Assembly: GCA_051001455.1 (NCBI GenBank)
Contig: JBPCNH010000029.1
Location: forward strand, 1-10,440
Source: JBPCNH01 sp051001455
Lineage (GTDB): Bacteria; Actinomycetota; CADDZG01; WHSQ01
Reading direction: 5' to 3'
DNA: 10,440 bases
Part shown: piece after piece, positions 1 through 6,515 of the stretch
Position numbering within the stretch: position 1 is the first letter of the stretch
Layout of the letters: every line of letters starts with the position of its first letter
Program-made: the position numbers and the translations under genes
The notes under the pieces: generated by a model
What the model saw: the letters and a program-made list of their open reading frames with translations, nothing else
Database searches by the model: none
Told to the model about the DNA's origin: nothing

Positions 1-41
1 TACCGAACAGCACCGGCCAAGGCGCGGATTTCCAGGGGTGA

Positions 42-120
42 GGTGGTCCCTAGTTGGTGAGAAGGGTGGTCCCTAGTTTCTGAGAAAACTGCCCCTCAGG
101 TGGTCCCTAGTTCGTGAGAG
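42..120. repeat. Three 22-bp direct repeats, probable insertion-sequence end
   Basis: Three near-identical units begin at 42, 65 and 99, each reading GGTGGTCCCTAGTT, two variable bases, then TGAGA. The spacings are 23 and 34 bp. Several short direct repeats packed at one end are typical of the terminal regions of IS21-family elements (family knowledge), where they serve as transposase binding sites. No transposase gene or inverted partner copy lies in the window, so the element would have to extend off the left edge or be a remnant. An array of binding sites for a host regulator is an alternative. The repeat itself is directly visible; the IS assignment is inference. Confidence 0.55.
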
Positions 121-132
121 GCGACACAGGTA

Positions 133-191
133 CTCACATCCATTTCCGTCTACATCCACTGCTGATGTTGGGTGTGCGTTGGGAGCAGACC
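133..191. repeat. 59-bp dispersed repeat, copy 1, with GTTGGG-N5-GTTGGG motif
   Basis: This segment matches 5971-6029 in the same orientation over 59 bp with 8 differences by eye, and both copies end in GCAGACC. The motif GTTGGG-N5-GTTGGG lies at 167-183. Beyond the repeat the two loci differ completely: copy 2 runs straight into the ArsM remnant, while copy 1 runs into unassigned DNA. The sharp end suggests that the repeat marks the boundary of an integrated element (inference). It follows the 22-bp repeat array by 12 bp. Confidence 0.75.
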
Positions 192-398
192 CAACAGCAA
201 CACCGTTTCGATGGTCGGGCGGCGAGCAGCGGATCATGAGTCCAATGTCTGACCGACGAACCTGCGTAGTTGCGTTCGCCTTCGAACACAGCTTCTCAGT
301 CGAAGTGATCACCGCGGTACCCGTGGGGGCACCGTGAAGGTCACCATCCCGTTCTCCGTGGCCCTGCGTGCGATCTCAGTGCGCACTCGTCTAGGACC
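192..398. other. Gene-poor stretch, no supported gene
   Basis: No convincing gene is seen between the dispersed repeat and the end of the thioesterase gene. A plus-strand 30-codon frame (245-337) is followed by a GTG codon overlapping its stop (GTGA at 334-337), but neither frame has a ribosome binding site or a recognisable family. The stretch may hold eroded gene fragments joined at the repeat boundary. No tRNA, strong hairpin or terminator was recognised. Confidence 0.4.
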
Positions 399-1229
399 TC
401 AGAGCGTCTTGACGATCATCTGTTGCCCCCCCGTCGCGATGAGTCGCTTGTCCTCCGACCACACCGCGGCGTAACCACCCAATAGGCCCTCGGCGGCCAC
501 CGGGGTCTCGGTCGACGATAGAAGCCATTCCGCGTGTGAGGCAGATGCGTGGAAGCGCACCGCGAGATCCATGCTGGGGGCCATGAACGGAAAAACACCT
601 TCTTGAGTTATCGCTGCCGCGGGATAGAGCATCGTGTCGATCAACACGAGGGAACGGCATGCATCGATGAAGGGGTCGTCAAACTTCGCGGTAGGGCGGA
701 ACATGTTCCACGCTCGCCAGAGCGGGTGCATGATTGGTCGTTCATCCCAGCGGCCGGTCCACGTGACCGGACGGCTCTCGAGGTTCTGCCAGAACGCGAA
801 CGGGTTCTTGTCGGGGGCATGGATCTCCTCGCCGCTACGCAGACCCTGTGGTCCGGGAACCTCGGGCATCTGGGCGTGGCTGTAATCGAGACCCCCACGT
901 GGAGTTATCGCCCATACAAATGCTTCTAACACCGGCTGACCCTCTTGCGACATCTCCACGCGCATCGAGTGGGTCGTTCCTGATTTCCGCAACGTAGTCA
1001 CTACCAACTCCGCTTCCTCCCCAGACACACCTGGATTCAAGTAGTGGCAGTAATACGAGGCCGGCTGCTTGAGGTCAGTCTCGGCGGCCGCCGCGCGCAG
1101 CGCGATCGAGGATAGATAGCCACCATTTGGCACCCACCCATCCCAATCAGGTGAGATTTTGGCGAAGTATCGGCCGTTGGTGCCGTCGAGCTCGGTGTCT
1201 TCTTGCAGATTCCCCATGGCTACCGGCAC
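399..1229 (-). CDS. Double-hotdog thioesterase-like protein
   Basis: The 276-aa product looks like an acyl-CoA thioesterase of the TesB-like, two-hotdog type. Such enzymes hydrolyse acyl-CoA to free acid and CoA in the cytoplasm. The first half carries PNGGYL at residues 34-39, the typical start of the central hotdog helix. The second half carries LIDTM with Asp198 and a late strand pattern GGYAAVWSEDKRLIATGGQ, typical of the second hotdog. The length fits the family (about 260-290 aa). The start used is GTG at 1229, giving a 10-bp overlap with the upstream 68-aa gene and implying translational coupling; an in-frame ATG at 1217 is an alternative start. No signal peptide or membrane segment is visible. 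It is last in its minus-strand gene set. The substrate cannot be told, and a non-enzymatic hotdog protein is possible. Confidence 0.7.
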   Translation of the reverse strand: MPVAMGNLQEDTELDGTNGRYFAKISPDWDGWVPNGGYLSSIALRAAAAETDLKQPASYYCHYLNPGVSGEEAELVVTTLRKSGTTHSMRVEMSQEGQPVLEAFVWAITPRGGLDYSHAQMPEVPGPQGLRSGEEIHAPDKNPFAFWQNLESRPVTWTGRWDERPIMHPLWRAWNMFRPTAKFDDPFIDACRSLVLIDTMLYPAAAITQEGVFPFMAPSMDLAVRFHASASHAEWLLSSTETPVAAEGLLGGYAAVWSEDKRLIATGGQQMIVKTL

Positions 1230-1426
1230 CCGGTCTCTCGTGCGATGGCTAGTGAGGCCATGTCTATCGTGCGTCGTTGCCGCTCGCGTCGGAGCGCGTC
1301 CGCCAGGCGTGTCCGCAGCCGTAGCCGCGCCATCCCCGGAGGGGTGATCCAGTCAAAGTCACACTCCCCGGGTAGCGGGGCCGCGGATATTGCTGCCCGT
1401 CGAAGCGCCCATTCGATCGTGGCCAT
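1220..1426 (-). CDS. Small protein of unknown function, coupled to the thioesterase gene
   Basis: This is a 68-aa, arginine-rich, probably helical protein with no family that I recognise. I call it because of its context. A very strong Shine-Dalgarno sequence (GGAGG at 1432-1436) lies 5 bases before the ATG at 1426, and the stop overlaps the start of the thioesterase gene by 10 bases, a normal arrangement for coupled genes. It starts 82 bases after the stop of the large cyclase gene on the same strand. The middle contains PPGMARLRLRTRL followed by a basic helix; there is no membrane segment, signal peptide or metal motif. It may be a small partner of the thioesterase, or simply a leader whose translation feeds the next gene. 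Confidence 0.5.
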   Translation of the reverse strand: MATIEWALRRAAISAAPLPGECDFDWITPPGMARLRLRTRLADALRRERQRRTIDMASLAIARETGCR

Positions 1427-1431
1427 CTCGT

Positions 1432-1436
1432 CCTCC
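1432..1436 (-). promoter_or_regulatory. Strong ribosome binding site for the 68-aa gene
   Basis: The minus strand reads AAGAGGAGGACG just before the ATG at 1426. GGAGG lies 5 bases from the start codon, which is ideal spacing. This site is the main reason for accepting the small gene. Confidence 0.7.
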
Positions 1437-1508
1437 TCTTGATCGTTTCGCCGTCACTCCTTAGGCGTAGCAATCGGGGTAACGATCCGTGGAAAAAGGG
1501 GGAACGGG

Positions 1509-4500
1509 TCAGGATGTCCATTCGTACGGGGCCGGCTTTCCGGGCAGGTAGGCACAGTGGGTGCCAGTCCGGACCGACTGCGCCAGATGCTCGCCGAGGT
1601 CTGGATCAGCCTTACTGATCTTCCCGAGGGTCGCCTTGAGGGCCTTGGTCACATTGACCCGGGCTCGCTCGGCCACCGATCCTGTCTTCCGGTCCCGCCC
1701 CCCGATCCCTACCGCGCTAGCAAGCTCTTCGGTGAGGGCCTGGATCTCCACGCGGAGATGTGCCGCCCGCTCATCGTCGGCCCACTCCTCGGCCTCCTCC
1801 AGTTCGGTTTGCAGCTCGGTTAGGCGGGCACGGTAAGCGGACTTCGCCTGAGGATCGAGCAGTTCTCCGGTATCCCCCCGCAGGGCTCTCGTCGAGGGGT
1901 CGGCCGCGTTGCCCTCGGCGAGCGCAACGAGATCCAAGGCATGGATCTCTTGTCCTGGGTTCTTCAAGAGTTGCGCCATATAGCGAAGCCCCACAGAGTC
2001 CTTCAAACGCAGTGGGCGTTGGCTCACCCCGATCGTCCAGTACTCGCCTTCTTGGCGGTACATAGCCGAGACCGCGTCGCTAGACCCCTGGTCCTCCCCC
2101 GCGCTACCGGTCATCCCGGTCTCTCGGTCGCGCAGAGCTCGAGTGAAGCCGGCCATGAAGGCGAGCCCGAGTCCGTCGTACGTCGAAGCCGCCGTTTCAA
2201 GCAGCCCGGATCCGCGTGCTCTTTCCTTATCGTCACCGAGCCCCATCAGGGCAACCCCGTACATCCTTATGCTGTCGGCGCGGCCGATTGCCGCGTCCAG
2301 GACGTCGGAGGTCTTCAAGGCCTCGAGGTAGTAGGCCTCGGCCTCTTCTGTCGATCCGCTGGCGCGCGCCGTCATGGAAGCAACCGCCGCCATCGGAGCC
2401 ACGACCCCGCTGCGCCAGCGCATCTCCTTTCCAAGCGCGTCCGTAACCGCCTGGTGGAACTCGGTCACGGTGTCCCACTCACCCAACATCCCTAGTGCCT
2501 CGGCCCCCATAGCGACGAGTGAGCTCTCACCTAAGGTCCTAGTGCCATCCTCGGTAGAGATGGCTGCCTTCAGTAGGGGAACTTGCTCGAGGACTTTGTC
2601 TCTTTCTCCGGCGTAAGCCCATGCCAAGATCAGCACGGCATGGTGCCAGCCCTCGAAGGCTCCCTTGTTCCCGCGTTTCACCGCTTCTTCGAGCAACTCG
2701 ATAGCCGGGTCCAGATTGCCTCTCAACAGCTCCACCGTTCCTAACCATCCGTAGGACTCGGCGATCCACGGAACCTTCGAGGAGCGGGTCAGCTCGAGAT
2801 CTTTCTCCGCCTCGCGTTGCGAGCGGTCGAGATCGAACGATCGCAGGTGCAGGTACACCTCATGCCACCGGCGAGCGAAGAGAAGGGTGGCGACCTGTCC
2901 GATGCGAGCGGCGAGCGGCCATAGTTCCTCGTGGATCTCCTCGGCCTCTTCCCAGCGTCCCATGGTGGCGAGCGAGTAGTGGACGTAGCCGAGCAGGGTT
3001 GCGAGTTGCCACGAGGCGCCGGCAGCTCTCAACGCAGTAGCCGCCTCCAACCCCGCATCGATACATTCTTGGAACTCCCCGATGACCCAATGGTGGATAG
3101 CGCGCGCCGACAGCACCCCCACGGCAAGACGGGGGTCCTCCAACGACGCGGCGAACTCGGCGCTCGCTTCTAGTCTGGCTTTAGCTTCGGAGTGACGTCC
3201 GCTCCATGACAGCGCGACCGATTGAAGGGCCAATGCGGCACCCGTGTAGGTGGTCTGCTCACCGCCGGTCATCTCGAGACCCCGCTCGAGGACGGCGATG
3301 GCCCGTTGCCATTCACCTGAGAACGTGTGACGGTCGGCGATCATCAGGCAGGTCCTGATCAACGCATCCTTATCCCCGAGGCGTTCGAAGATCTCGAGTG
3401 CCTCTTCGAAGGCCGCCTGAGCCTCCGTCCCTCGTAGCCCCCGTTTGGCTCGGCCGATCTTGTAGAGGACCTTTCCTCGCTGCAACTCGTCGTCGATCAG
3501 CGACAGTGCCGCTTCGTAGCCGCGCAGCGCGTCCTCGTATGCCGCGATCGATTGCGCGTGGTCACCGGCCCTGATGAGGTATTCGATGGTCTTGTCGGGA
3601 TCTGCTGCCGCGCCCGCCTGGTAGAGATGGTGCGCAAGATCGGACGTGTATCGATCGAGGTTGGAAGAGTGTTTCGCTTCGATCGCCGACGCGATCTGAA
3701 GGTGGAGCCGCTGCCTTCTGGGCAGTGAAATATCCGTCAGCAGGGTCTGACGAACGAGCTCGTGGACGAACGAATAACGCGCATCGCGGCCCTTCATCGA
3801 GGTGATCAGGTGGGCGGCCTCCGCCTCATCCATGGCTTCGAGCGGATCCAACTGCGCGACGTCGTCGATTTTCGAGATGAGATCGAACTCGAACACCCGT
3901 CCGAGCACCGCCCCCACGGTGAGGACCTTCTTGGTCTCGTCTCTCAATCGGTCCAGCCTGCGCCCGATCACCAAGCGGACACCCTCGGGTACGTCGAGCT
4001 CATCGATCTGGAGACCTGGCCGCCACGTGCCGGTGGTATCGAGAAGCTTCCCTTCCTCGAGGAGATGGCGGAACACCTCTTCAACGAAGAATGCGTTGCC
4101 CTCGGTCTCCGAAAAGATTGCTTCCACGAGAGCCCGGGGAGGGTCGCTCCCGCTGAGGCGGTGGAGCATCGCGTGCACGTCCTGCTGGGTCAGTCGTTTG
4201 AGAGCAAGCCTATGAGCGGCACGTTGCCGGACGAGCGTTTCGAGTGTTCGAGCTAATGGGCGGCTGGTGGCGAGCTCGACATCCCGGTAGGTCCCGATAA
4301 CGAGGACCGGCACGTCACTGAGATTCAGCGCGAGGTGCTCGAGTAACAGCAAGGTGGATTCGTCCCCCCAATGGAGGTCGTCAAGGATCAGAATGATCGG
4401 CCGAAGGGTTGCAGAGCGTCGCATGTAACGCGAGATGCTGTTGAAGGTGTAACGGCGATCCTCTTCTCCCGGAAGGTCGGCTGACGGTGGGATGTCGGGG

Positions 4501-5405
4501 AACATCTTTCTGATCTGCGGCGCGAATCGCGCCAGCTCCGGTGCCGAATCTCCCATCACCTCTCGGAAGGTGTCCGCGGGGATCGTCTCGGCTGTTGCCT
4601 CGAGGATCTCGACGAACGGGGCGTAGGGGATCGCCGCTTCCATCTCGAAGCAGTGGCCCGCGAAGTTCAGCATCCCTTTCTGCTGGGCGCGCAACGCGAC
4701 CTCTTCGGCCAGCCGTGTCTTGCCGACCCCCGGTTCCCCTCCGATCAAGACAACGCCGCCGCGTCCGCGTATCGCTTGTTCGAGGTACCGATCCAGCTGG
4801 GCCAGTTCCGTTTGACGTCCGACGAAGGGGGTCTTATCGAGGAGCATGAGCTGCGGCGATTCCTCGGAGTCGACCTGGAACAGCCGCCACTGGCCCGCGA
4901 ATCCTTTGAGTTGATGCGAGCCCTTGTCCTCGAAGATCAGGTCCGGCACCGTTCCAACGAGATCTTTCAAGATGGCCGACACGAGCGTCTGGCCACCTTC
5001 GGCGAGGGCCGAGATGCGTGCCGCCGCGTTGACGGACTCCCCGAACACGTCGCCGTCCTCTTCGAGAACCTCACCCGTGTTGATCCCGATACGCACCCGA
5101 AGAGGCTCGTCAGGGAAGGAGCGATTGATGCCGGTGACCTCCCGTTGGATCGCAACAGCCGACGCGACCGCGCTGCGTGGGGAGCGGAACAAGGCGAGGA
5201 CCCCGTCACCGAGGGTTTTGATCACCCGGCCCCCATGATGTTCGATCTCCTTAGACACGACCTCGTGAAGGGCCTGCAAGCGGCGGTGGGCCGCGTCATC
5301 CCCCCGCCGGGTTCTGAGATCAGTCGAACCTTCGACGTCGGTGAATAGAACTGTTCCGAGCTCTTTAGACACTCGATCTACCGCCGCTGGATGTAATGGG
5401 CCCAC
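1509..5405 (-). CDS. Adenylyl cyclase / AAA ATPase / TPR multidomain regulator
   Basis: This 1298-aa cytoplasmic signalling protein begins with a class III nucleotide cyclase domain (about 15-178) making cAMP from ATP. All key residues are visible: metal-binding Asp23 (in FTDVEGST) and Asp67 (in TLGDG), adenine-selecting Lys63 and Asp119, and transition-state Asn126 and Arg130 (in VNAAAR). An AAA_16/STAND-like ATPase follows (about 192-500), with Walker A GGEPGVGKT at 222-230 and Walker B IILILDD at 337-343. The rest up to about 1110 is helical TPR-like repeats for protein contacts. Residues 1118-1298 form a C-terminal domain (RLKDSVGLRYMAQLL, a charged coiled coil, then RARVNVTKA) that I associate with large actinobacterial ATPase regulators. 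It has no membrane segments. The GTG start at 5405 is supported by a -10 box in the leaderless position; GTG at residue 12 is an alternative. It leads the minus-strand set with the 68-aa and thioesterase genes. Confidence 0.9.
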   Translation of the reverse strand: MGPLHPAAVDRVSKELGTVLFTDVEGSTDLRTRRGDDAAHRRLQALHEVVSKEIEHHGGRVIKTLGDGVLALFRSPRSAVASAVAIQREVTGINRSFPDEPLRVRIGINTGEVLEEDGDVFGESVNAAARISALAEGGQTLVSAILKDLVGTVPDLIFEDKGSHQLKGFAGQWRLFQVDSEESPQLMLLDKTPFVGRQTELAQLDRYLEQAIRGRGGVVLIGGEPGVGKTRLAEEVALRAQQKGMLNFAGHCFEMEAAIPYAPFVEILEATAETIPADTFREVMGDSAPELARFAPQIRKMFPDIPPSADLPGEEDRRYTFNSISRYMRRSATLRPIILILDDLHWGDESTLLLLEHLALNLSDVPVLVIGTYRDVELATSRPLARTLETLVRQRAAHRLALKRLTQQDVHAMLHRLSGSDPPRALVEAIFSETEGNAFFVEEVFRHLLEEGKLLDTTGTWRPGLQIDELDVPEGVRLVIGRRLDRLRDETKKVLTVGAVLGRVFEFDLISKIDDVAQLDPLEAMDEAEAAHLITSMKGRDARYSFVHELVRQTLLTDISLPRRQRLHLQIASAIEAKHSSNLDRYTSDLAHHLYQAGAAADPDKTIEYLIRAGDHAQSIAAYEDALRGYEAALSLIDDELQRGKVLYKIGRAKRGLRGTEAQAAFEEALEIFERLGDKDALIRTCLMIADRHTFSGEWQRAIAVLERGLEMTGGEQTTYTGAALALQSVALSWSGRHSEAKARLEASAEFAASLEDPRLAVGVLSARAIHHWVIGEFQECIDAGLEAATALRAAGASWQLATLLGYVHYSLATMGRWEEAEEIHEELWPLAARIGQVATLLFARRWHEVYLHLRSFDLDRSQREAEKDLELTRSSKVPWIAESYGWLGTVELLRGNLDPAIELLEEAVKRGNKGAFEGWHHAVLILAWAYAGERDKVLEQVPLLKAAISTEDGTRTLGESSLVAMGAEALGMLGEWDTVTEFHQAVTDALGKEMRWRSGVVAPMAAVASMTARASGSTEEAEAYYLEALKTSDVLDAAIGRADSIRMYGVALMGLGDDKERARGSGLLETAASTYDGLGLAFMAGFTRALRDRETGMTGSAGEDQGSSDAVSAMYRQEGEYWTIGVSQRPLRLKDSVGLRYMAQLLKNPGQEIHALDLVALAEGNAADPSTRALRGDTGELLDPQAKSAYRARLTELQTELEEAEEWADDERAAHLRVEIQALTEELASAVGIGGRDRKTGSVAERARVNVTKALKATLGKISKADPDLGEHLAQSVRTGTHCAYLPGKPAPYEWTS

Positions 5406-5411
5406 GCCGGC

Positions 5412-5417
5412 AATTTA
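5412..5417 (-). promoter_or_regulatory. Candidate -10 box for a leaderless cyclase transcript
   Basis: The minus strand reads TAAATT at positions -12 to -7 relative to the GTG at 5405, with GCCGGC between. This fits the actinobacterial TANNNT -10 element placed so that transcription would start at the GTG itself. There is no Shine-Dalgarno sequence before this GTG, as expected for a leaderless mRNA. No convincing -35 box is seen. Confidence 0.5.
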
Positions 5418-5532
5418 GCAGCCTGACCTGCTCTTTCACAGTCTCCTATCCTTTCCCGGCGCTATGAAGGTCGTCAGATTACGAGTGCCAGCTGGATCGA
5501 ACGATGCGCGGACGTCTCAAAAGCGCGTGAGC

Positions 5533-5620
5533 GGAGCAGGGCAGGAATCGAACCAACCCACCGTCTTGCGACGGCGCGCCGGTTCTTGAAGACCGAGCCG
5601 ACTATCGGAGGCACCCCACA
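5533..5620 (-). pseudogene. Class II tRNA relic 1 (selenocysteine-like anticodon loop)
   Basis: The minus strand shows a T-loop (TTCGATT, complement of 5546-5552), a 5-bp variable-arm hairpin (5561-5574, CCGTC paired with GACGG) and an anticodon arm CGGT-CTTCAAGA-ACCG (about 5582-5595). The long variable arm makes it class II (Ser, Leu or Sec). The loop resembles the CTTCAAA loop of tRNA-Sec (anticodon TCA, complement at 5587-5589) but has 8 bases instead of 7. The T-stem has a mismatch and no 5' acceptor strand pairs with the 3' strand. I therefore call it a relic. The assignment to Sec rather than Leu is uncertain. Confidence 0.5.
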
Positions 5621-5768
5621 TGCGCCGGCCGCGCAGAGAAGGAGCATGTGACCACACCTCACACTCGGGTGCGATCGATCAACCCCTGAGACCAATGAGA
5701 AGAGCGACGGCTTGACCCGCGGCTGTGCGCGCAGCACATGCGCCGAACCGGCGAGTTGCCGCCGCAAT

Positions 5769-5785
5769 GTTGGGTTTTTGTTGGG
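5769..5785. repeat. GTTGGG-N5-GTTGGG motif
   Basis: Two GTTGGG hexamers are spaced 11 bp start to start. Sister copies lie at 167-183, 6005-6021, 9916-9932 and 10138-10154. An 11-bp period puts both hexamers on the same DNA face, which would suit binding by a protein pair such as an integrase on its arm sites (inference). Confidence 0.7.
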
Positions 5786-5840
5786 GGAGTCCAGGGTACG
5801 GAGTCATCGCAAAAAAACATGGGCTCTGACCTGGGCTTTT

Positions 5841-5889
5841 GTGGACCTGAGGAGAATCGAACTCCTGACCTCACCCGTGCGAGCGGTGC
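5841..5889 (-). pseudogene. tRNA-Ala 3' fragment, att-like repeat
   Basis: Positions 5841-5883 are identical over 43 bp to 10294-10336, the 3' part of the intact tRNA-Ala(CGC). One mismatch then precedes a further five matching bases. The fragment covers the acceptor 3' strand, T-arm, variable loop and most of the anticodon arm; the D-arm and 5' strand are absent. Integrases that target tRNA genes leave just such a 3' copy at the far end of the inserted element (established for tyrosine recombinases). It is not a functional tRNA. Confidence 0.85.
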
Positions 5890-5970
5890 AAAGCGGATTT
5901 ACGGAGACTTGCAGCGGTGCACATCCGTAGCCATTTGCGCTGGTCTCAGTGCTTTTCCCGATCACAGATG

Positions 5971-6029
5971 CTCACATCCATTTCCATCTACATCCGCTGC
6001 TGATGTTGGGGACTTGTTGGGGGCAGACC
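5971..6029. repeat. 59-bp dispersed repeat, copy 2, abutting the ArsM remnant
   Basis: This is the second copy of the repeat at 133-191, with 51 of 59 bases matching by eye. It contains GTTGGG-N5-GTTGGG at 6005-6021. ArsM homology on the plus strand begins right at its end (about 6028-6034), so the repeat sits at the breakpoint that removed the 5' half of that gene. Confidence 0.75.
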
Positions 6030-6030
6030 G

Positions 6031-6444
6031 ACGGATTATGAGTTCGTCGACCACGTTATCTCGAACGGCGTCATCAACCTTTCCCCGCGCAAGGCACGCG
6101 TGATAGCGGAGTGTGTGCGGGTCCTGCGAGCAGGAGGCGGTTTGTGCGTCTCCGACATCGTCGTCGAGGAGAACTCGCTGCCGCCCGAGGTGATGACTCA
6201 TTCGGCCGCCTGGGCTGGGTGAGTATCCGGGGCCATGGCGGAGCGTGACTTCGTCCAGACACTCACGAAGAGCGGTTTCACCAACGTGGAGGTACTCGCG
6301 CGTCGCGCGTGGGGGATCGAGGACTGTGCTCGATATCCGTTGTTTGGAGCGGACCTGATCGACCTCATGCGTCGCACGATCCCGCCTGAGCGCCACGATC
6401 ACGTCGCGGAATCGATCGTAGTTCGGACGCGCCTGGTCCGATAG
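6031..6444 (+). pseudogene. Arsenite methyltransferase-like (ArsM) 3' remnant with in-frame TGA
   Basis: ArsM proteins methylate arsenite with S-adenosylmethionine, and conserved cysteines hold the arsenic. Only the C-terminal 137 codons are present. The frame shows VISNGVINLSPRKAR, VLRAGG and VSDIVVEE, the late part of a class I methyltransferase fold, then AAWAG-TGA-VSGAMAERDF and a tail with GIEDCARYPLF and a tag stop at 6442-6444. The TGA (6220-6222) stands exactly where relatives have Cys in the WAGC(V/I)(S/A)GA motif, the conserved catalytic cysteine. The frame is otherwise open from 6004 to 6444 with no frameshift. The 5' half, including the SAM-binding GxGxG loop, is missing; homology starts at the end of the 59-bp repeat, and no start codon or ribosome site lies there. 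It is therefore a truncated gene. The TGA is either a nonsense change or a selenocysteine codon inherited from a selenoprotein. The remnant is convergent with the membrane-protein gene. Confidence 0.75.
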
Positions 6445-6515
6445 ACCGACGGAGCCGCGCCACTGAAGCGGGTCCATTCTGTCTCTCCCTGCTGCGAGAA
6501 GGTCGTGTGAGGGGT

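Larger units (their letters stand above)
5533..5889. repeat. Composite tRNA-relic repeat unit, copy 1
   Basis: The order is: class II tRNA relic (5533-5620), the 33-bp block 5606-5638 that is identical to 9856-9888, a spacer (about 5645-5768) that matches 10017-10136 at roughly three quarters identity by eye, the GTTGGG-N5-GTTGGG motif (5769-5785), the sequence CTGACCTGGGCTTTT, and the tRNA-Ala 3' fragment (5841-5889). The same order recurs at 9785-10246, where about 110 bp are inserted after the 33-bp block. No protein is convincingly encoded. The unit probably represents the end of an element that integrates at tRNA genes (inference). Confidence 0.75.

Noticed and set aside
42..120. CRISPR array
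   Set aside because: There are only three short units with spacings of 23 and 34 bp, no proper spacers and no cas genes.
245..337. 30-codon plus-strand frame followed by a GTG overlapping its stop
   Set aside because: It has no ribosome binding site and no family. The following frame has a faint likeness to the start of an ABC permease, but it soon becomes the antisense of the thioesterase gene end.
4653..5348. 231-codon plus-strand frame
   Set aside because: It is antisense to the cyclase and ATPase domains, whose motifs are complete on the minus strand. It is a by-product of GC-rich codon use.
5533..5620. Functional selC (tRNA-Sec) gene
   Set aside because: The anticodon loop has 8 bases, the T-stem has a mismatch, and no 5' acceptor strand pairs with the 3' strand. 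A relic is the safer call.
5474..5767. 97-codon minus-strand frame over tRNA relic 1
   Set aside because: Its sequence is translated tRNA and repeat DNA, and a similar translated stretch occurs over copy 2, as expected for repeated non-coding DNA.
5962..6477. 171-codon minus-strand frame
   Set aside because: It runs antisense to the ArsM remnant and into the 59-bp repeat. The plus strand carries recognisable methyltransferase motifs, and this frame carries none.
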